From Streptosporangiaceae bacterium (GTDB lineage: Bacteria; Actinomycetota; Actinomycetes; Streptosporangiales; Streptosporangiaceae), in the NCBI GenBank assembly GCA_025934635.1, contig JAICWX010000222.1:1-14582 (forward strand): DNA of 14,582 bases, in the 5' to 3' direction. The notes beneath the pieces were generated by a model. The model did no database searches. It worked only from the letters and a program-made list of their open reading frames with translations, and was not told where the DNA came from. The position numbers and the translations under genes are program-made. Below, one piece after another: positions 13,717 to 14,582 of this stretch (positions within the stretch are counted from its first letter, which is position 1; every line of letters starts with the position of its first letter).

Positions 13717-14582
13717 GTGGATAGGCAGGAAGAATTCGTGCTGCGCACGCTCGAGGAGCGTGACATCCGGTTCGTCAGGTTGTGGTTCACCGACGTCCTC
13801 GGCACGCTGAAGTCCATCGCGGTGGCGCCCGCCGAGCTCGAGGGCGCCTTCGCCGACGGCATCGGCTTCGACGGCTCGGCCATCGAGGGTTTCGCGCGGG
13901 TCTACGAGGCGGACATGATCCTGCGCCCGGACCCCGCCACGTTCCAGCTGCTGCCGTGGCGCGGTGAGTACCCCGGGGTCGCCCGGATGTTCTGTGACAT
14001 CCTGCTGCCCGACGGGTCGCCGTCCTACGCCGACCCGCGCTGGGTGCTGAAGCGCAACCTCGCCCGCGCCTCCGAGCTCGGCTTCACCTTCTACGCCCAT
14101 CCGGAGATCGAGTTCTTCCTGCTGCGGGAACGGCCCGAGCCGGGCGGCCGGCCGGTGCCGATCGACACCGGCGGCTACTACGACCACACCCCGCACAGCA
14201 TCGCGCACGACTTCCGCCGCACGGCGATCACGATGCTGGAGTCGATGGGCATCTCGGTGGAGTACAGCCACCACGAGGGCGCGCCCGGGCAGCAGGAGAT
14301 CGACCTGCGCTACGCCGACGCGCTGACCACCGCCGACAACATCATGTCGTTCCGGCTGGTGATGAAGGAAGTGGCGATCGAGCAGGGCGTCTACGCGACG
14401 TTCATGCCGAAGCCGTTCACCGACCACCCCGGCTCGGGCATGCACACGCACGTCTCGTTGTTCGAGGGCGACCGCAACGCCTTCTTCGAGGCCGGCGCGG
14501 AATACCAGCTGTCCAAGACCGGCCGGCAGTTCATCGCGGGCGTGCTTCGGCACGCCAGCGAGATCGCGGTCGTCACCAACCA
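13717..14582 (+). CDS. glnA2: Glutamine synthetase type I, GlnA2-like (3' truncated by window)
   Basis: An open frame from GTG 13717 to the window edge gives 288 residues of an expected about 450. The start follows AAGGTG (13705-13710) by 6 nt; an in-frame GTG at 13708 would overlap that site. The beginning MDRQEEFVLRTLEERDIRFVR and following residues closely resemble, from memory, mycobacterial GlnA2. Visible active-site parts: FDGSAIEGF (51-59), HPEIEFFLL (128-136, metal Glu130 and Glu132), HHEGAPGQQEIDLRY (185-199, Glu187 and Glu194) and GSGMHTHVSLFEGD (239-252, ATP/metal His243 and His245). It catalyses ATP-dependent glutamine formation from glutamate and ammonia. The C-terminal region, which would show any adenylylation tyrosine, is outside the window. 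Note that nadE next door consumes glutamine. Confidence 0.95.
   Translation, partial: MDRQEEFVLRTLEERDIRFVRLWFTDVLGTLKSIAVAPAELEGAFADGIGFDGSAIEGFARVYEADMILRPDPATFQLLPWRGEYPGVARMFCDILLPDGSPSYADPRWVLKRNLARASELGFTFYAHPEIEFFLLRERPEPGGRPVPIDTGGYYDHTPHSIAHDFRRTAITMLESMGISVEYSHHEGAPGQQEIDLRYADALTTADNIMSFRLVMKEVAIEQGVYATFMPKPFTDHPGSGMHTHVSLFEGDRNAFFEAGAEYQLSKTGRQFIAGVLRHASEIAVVTN

Noticed and set aside
1..14582. A new multi-gene defence, mobile or biosynthetic system
   Set aside because: Each gene belongs to a recognised metabolic, transport or regulatory family, and no nuclease, transposase, integrase, repeat array or biosynthetic core enzyme is present.

Overview
The window is 14.6 kb of very GC-rich, tightly packed DNA with strong third-position G/C and many GTG starts. 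Together with an actinobacterial-type GlnA2, a DUF574-type SAM methyltransferase and a putative F420-type LLM oxidoreductase, this points to a high-GC actinomycete. The genus cannot be fixed from the sequence. Most of the window is ordinary chromosome. I see no transposase, phage gene, CRISPR array, rRNA or tRNA.

Layout. (1) Positions 1-2658 (+): the end of an acetoin-dehydrogenase-type E1 alpha gene, then E1 beta, then an AcoC-type lipoyl/alpha-beta-hydrolase fusion, as one compact operon. The E3 gene and any regulator are not in view. (2) 2742-3746 (+): a NAD-dependent sugar-acid dehydrogenase resembling D-erythronate dehydrogenase (DenD). (3) 3798-4091 (-): a 97-residue stand-alone isoamylase/AMPK-beta-like (CBM48-type) domain protein with a recognisable promoter region. 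(4) 4541-5416 (-): panB, the first step of pantothenate synthesis, with a strong hairpin behind it. (5) 5530-7290 (+): a large beta-lactamase-fold serine hydrolase, divergent from panB. (6) 7291-7783: a 493-bp non-coding stretch rich in dyads and repeats, leading into (7) 7784-10022 (+): a 14-TM DHA2 drug exporter followed by its probable TetR regulator. (8) 10054-12682 (-): nadE, glutamine-dependent NAD synthase, followed downstream by an LLM flavin/F420 oxidoreductase. (9) 12822-14582 (+): a DUF574-type methyltransferase 10 nt ahead of glnA2, which runs off the window.

How it works together. The aco genes would oxidise acetoin or a related 2-oxo/alpha-hydroxyketone to acetyl-CoA plus acetaldehyde. 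panB, nadE and glnA2 are housekeeping cofactor and nitrogen genes. As I recall, these three lie in the same chromosomal neighbourhood in Streptomyces, which would make the serine hydrolase, exporter/TetR pair, LLM enzyme and methyltransferase the variable material between them. The exporter and its TetR form a self-contained resistance or efflux unit.

The richest signal is non-coding. Upstream of the exporter lie a perfect 16-bp palindrome matching the Crp/GlxR consensus, a 23-bp TetR-like dyad, a stem that would cover the exporter's Shine-Dalgarno sequence, and farther up two near-identical 19-bp dyad-containing repeats 31 bp apart. I did not find a clearly new multi-gene system; the leads are regulatory.
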